From Victivallales bacterium (lineage in GTDB: Bacteria > Verrucomicrobiota > Lentisphaeria > Oligosphaerales > Oligosphaeraceae): 6,382 bases of DNA. Where the stretch lies: the NCBI GenBank assembly GCA_017963875.1, contig JAGCTA010000518.1, positions 1-6,382 of the forward strand, in the 5' to 3' direction. The notes under the pieces were generated by a model. It had not been told where the DNA came from, did not search any database, and worked only from the letters and a program-made list of their open reading frames with translations. Both the position numbers and the translations under genes were made by a program. Below, in pieces: positions 4,336 to 6,382 of this stretch (positions are counted from its first letter, which is position 1; every line of letters starts with the position of its first letter).

Positions 4336-6382
4336 TCACGGTCGAATCGTGATTTTCATGACAACATTGCCTGTATCGGGCGCAATCTGATGATTCTCCA
4401 GACGCTTCATGCCTGGATTCGGGGAATCCCCCTTGAAAGGCGGCATCGGATGCTCCACATCAACGACATTCCATTGCCCCTCATCGGCAGTGATAATCAC
4501 CATATTCTTGCCATTTGAAAGGGTGATGCTTTTATCCTTGTTACTTGAAACTACCTTGTCTGTGATACCGCTCCAGCAGACATTCGCACCAGTTTTCAGC
4601 CCTTTCAATTCATCTATGACTGTGATGACACCGCTGGATTCAAGGCTGATTGTCCGCAACGCACTTGTACAATCCGAACTAAACGCATCAGACAAATCAA
4701 TGACAGCCGTTTTTCTGGTGCCATCATCTTTAAATGAAACGATGGGGGCATTGCAGGCCGCCTTCATGATATGTCCGTCAATATTCAGCGTATTATGACT
4801 CAAGTTATTATATCTAAACAACTTCCATCTGTCGCTATCTTGTGCGTTGCTCCAAAGATTCAGTCCAAGCGCCTCAACGGGATGATAGAGTTCAGGTCCA
4901 AGGTCATACAGCCAGCGATCCCCATGCGCGTCCACCACAAATGAGCCAGCATCCAAATGGGCATGAGATGCTGTGGGTGAATTTCCCTTTGCCGCGACAA
5001 AAACGGCAGTAGCGTCATCCCACGAGGTCCTCATGATCGCCAGCGGCACTTTGCCTCCCGTACACCATGACAGGGGATGTTCTGGTACTTCACTGCCATC
5101 ATCATCGAAAACCCAGAAGAAGGCAAGTGCCCGATACCACCCGTTGTCTGCCTCTGGTTCAATCGGCATGAGGCTACATGCACTATCTTCCTTTGCCTTG
5201 ACTTGTCTATGGGAAAAATCATTGGATTTGTTTTCAACTTTTGGAGCCGCAAGATACTCCTCAAAGGCTTGACGCTCCGCCTTGGACAACAGGGAAGGGT
5301 CTTCAAAATAATGAGCGAACCACCATGTCGCGCCAACGGTGCAACGTCTGGATGGGCGGCAATCCGCATAATTGTAACTAAAACCAGAAGAACCAATGAT
5401 ATAATCATTGTAGGAGGCGGTCTCGCGGAACCCTGGAAGTTCCGCCAATCCGAATGTTGTCCCGAAAGCCTGCTGGAGCATGCTCAATCCGATGACATTG
5501 AAACCTGTTCCGTAGTGCCAGTATCCCATGCCCTCTGGATATGAACCCGATGGAACATAGACGCTCATGGGAATGGCAAGATGCTCTATGGCACCGTGAA
5601 CGATATGGCGACAAAGTTCGGGTTCCAGTTCCGCAGTTGCCAACGCCCCCGCCAACATCCCTGTCCAGCAGACCTGGGTCCAGTTAAACGTGCCAGAAAT
5701 CCAACTGTCATTTGGATTAATCTGTTTCAACCCTTTATTGATGATTGCGGAGGAAATCAAGCCACGGTCCTCATCCGACAACTCATCATAAAGCCAATCG
5801 TAGCCAATGGAAAGGCCCAGCGTCATCTCCGCGACATCCAGAAAATGCGAAGGATTCCAGTCGCTGAAATTCGATACGGCACGCATTTCCCTGACGCATT
5901 TTTCCCTATACTCGGGGACTCCATAAAGCCTGTAGCAGAGCGCAAGCGTTGATATGCGATAGATGGCCAATCGAGAAATCGCCAAGATTCTCCGTCCTAT
6001 CTGAACACGTTCCAATTCAGGGACATTGAGCAATGAATCGGCGAGAAACTTCATCCTTTCAGCCATTCTGTGTCGAATGCCTTCGACCTCCATGGCTTCG
6101 TGTCTCAACTGCTCAAAAGCCGCTCCAGAAGTAAACAGTCTCGGATGAACGGAAGCCTCGACCAATTCCATCGCCGTTTCGATTTCTTTATAATCCACAT
6201 GGTTCATTTTATCTTCATTCATGGTTTTCCTCGTTGCTGTTTTAGGTTTTACTACGCCCTGTTCCTTTCCAATTTCCAATACTTGATTAATAACCACATC
6301 ATCAAAATCCACCTCGCAGGTATCTGATTTCAATGAATGCACATTTAAAGCCACTTCAGCCGTATCTGGCAAGATTTCTGCA
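4336..6382 (-). CDS. Heparinase II/III-family polysaccharide lyase-like protein, N-terminus off the window
   Basis: Probable lyase or editing enzyme for a uronic-acid polysaccharide. Numbering from the Met codon at 6222 gives 628 aa. HPRLF (26-30) opens an alpha-helical toroid (about 26-325) with SYPEGMGYWHYGTG (227-240, Glu230) and FSYNYADC (281-288, candidate catalytic Tyr). The heparinase II/III C-terminal beta region follows: SHAHLDAGSF (419-428), WLYDLG (437-442) and LSHNTLNIDG (474-483). His422, Asp440 and His476 match the spacing pattern of the zinc site of PL21 heparinase II as I recall it, so the core looks intact. The same frame stays open upstream to the edge, adding 53 codons that include VDFDDVVI, typical of the last strand of a carbohydrate-binding-like beta-sandwich. 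The protein therefore probably continues beyond the window, where a signal peptide may lie. A good ribosome site before 6222 makes a shorter product possible. The substrate cannot be told from sequence alone. Confidence 0.85.
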   Translation of the reverse strand, partial: AEILPDTAEVALNVHSLKSDTCEVDFDDVVINQVLEIGKEQGVVKPKTATRKTMNEDKMNHVDYKEIETAMELVEASVHPRLFTSGAAFEQLRHEAMEVEGIRHRMAERMKFLADSLLNVPELERVQIGRRILAISRLAIYRISTLALCYRLYGVPEYREKCVREMRAVSNFSDWNPSHFLDVAEMTLGLSIGYDWLYDELSDEDRGLISSAIINKGLKQINPNDSWISGTFNWTQVCWTGMLAGALATAELEPELCRHIVHGAIEHLAIPMSVYVPSGSYPEGMGYWHYGTGFNVIGLSMLQQAFGTTFGLAELPGFRETASYNDYIIGSSGFSYNYADCRPSRRCTVGATWWFAHYFEDPSLLSKAERQAFEEYLAAPKVENKSNDFSHRQVKAKEDSACSLMPIEPEADNGWYRALAFFWVFDDDGSEVPEHPLSWCTGGKVPLAIMRTSWDDATAVFVAAKGNSPTASHAHLDAGSFVVDAHGDRWLYDLGPELYHPVEALGLNLWSNAQDSDRWKLFRYNNLSHNTLNIDGHIMKAACNAPIVSFKDDGTRKTAVIDLSDAFSSDCTSALRTISLESSGVITVIDELKGLKTGANVCWSGITDKVVSSNKDKSITLSNGKNMVIITADEGQWNVVDVEHPMPPFKGDSPNPGMKRLENHQIAPDTGNVVMKITIRP
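6228..6232 (-). promoter_or_regulatory. Possible internal ribosome-binding site in the lyase reading frame
   Basis: GAGGA on the minus strand, five bases before ATG 6222 with AAACC between. Its quality equals that of the other starts in this locus. If used, the lyase would begin here without a signal peptide; if not, it is a chance match within the linker of a longer protein. The coding-like sequence upstream favours chance or a secondary start. Confidence 0.35.

Noticed and set aside
4010..4390. Plus-strand frame of 126 codons over the small membrane gene and the gap beside it
   Set aside because: It has no ribosome site or recognisable domain, and it runs across the end of the lyase gene on the other strand. 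The minus-strand small gene has a better site and a clear membrane helix.

Overview
The window is a gene-dense, single-direction stretch of an exopolysaccharide (EPS)/capsule locus. All supportable genes lie on the minus strand, so transcription runs from the right edge to the left. The base composition is intermediate, the ribosome-binding sites are of the GAGG/AGGA type, and the export system is of the Gram-negative Wza/Wzc kind. Combined with a PHP-type phosphatase, a Tyr-Gly-Lys kinase tail and a heparinase II/III-family protein, this suggests a diderm bacterium, perhaps of the Planctomycetes-Verrucomicrobia-Lentisphaerae group. That taxonomic guess is inference; nothing in the window fixes it.

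Order along transcription: (1) a heparinase II/III-family polysaccharide lyase-like protein, whose reading frame is still open at the right edge (4336-6382); (2) a small, unrecognised single-pass membrane protein of 87 aa (4007-4270); (3) an AT-rich gap (3891-4006) with a possible promoter and an imperfect inverted repeat; (4) a Wza-like outer-membrane polysaccharide export protein with three SLBB-type repeats (2784-3890); (5) a 95-nt gap with a small GC hairpin; (6) a Wzc-like chain-length regulator/BY-kinase with a repetitive tyrosine-rich tail (520-2688); (7) the first 162 codons of a CpsB/YwqE-type PHP tyrosine phosphatase, running off the left edge (1-487).

How they work together (family knowledge plus inference): the BY-kinase spans the inner membrane and contacts the export channel. 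Cycles of tail phosphorylation by the kinase and dephosphorylation by the PHP phosphatase tune polymer length and export. The heparinase-like protein would cleave or edit a uronic-acid-containing polymer, much as lyases do in other EPS loci. The small membrane protein is of unknown function. No tRNA, rRNA, CRISPR array, insertion sequence or strong intrinsic terminator was seen. The plus strand holds no convincing gene.

The system is recognisable rather than wholly new. The points most worth a second look are the pentapeptide-repeat tyrosine tail, the Cys/His-bearing small membrane protein, the apparent beta-domain fusion at the lyase N-terminus, and the control region ahead of the export gene.
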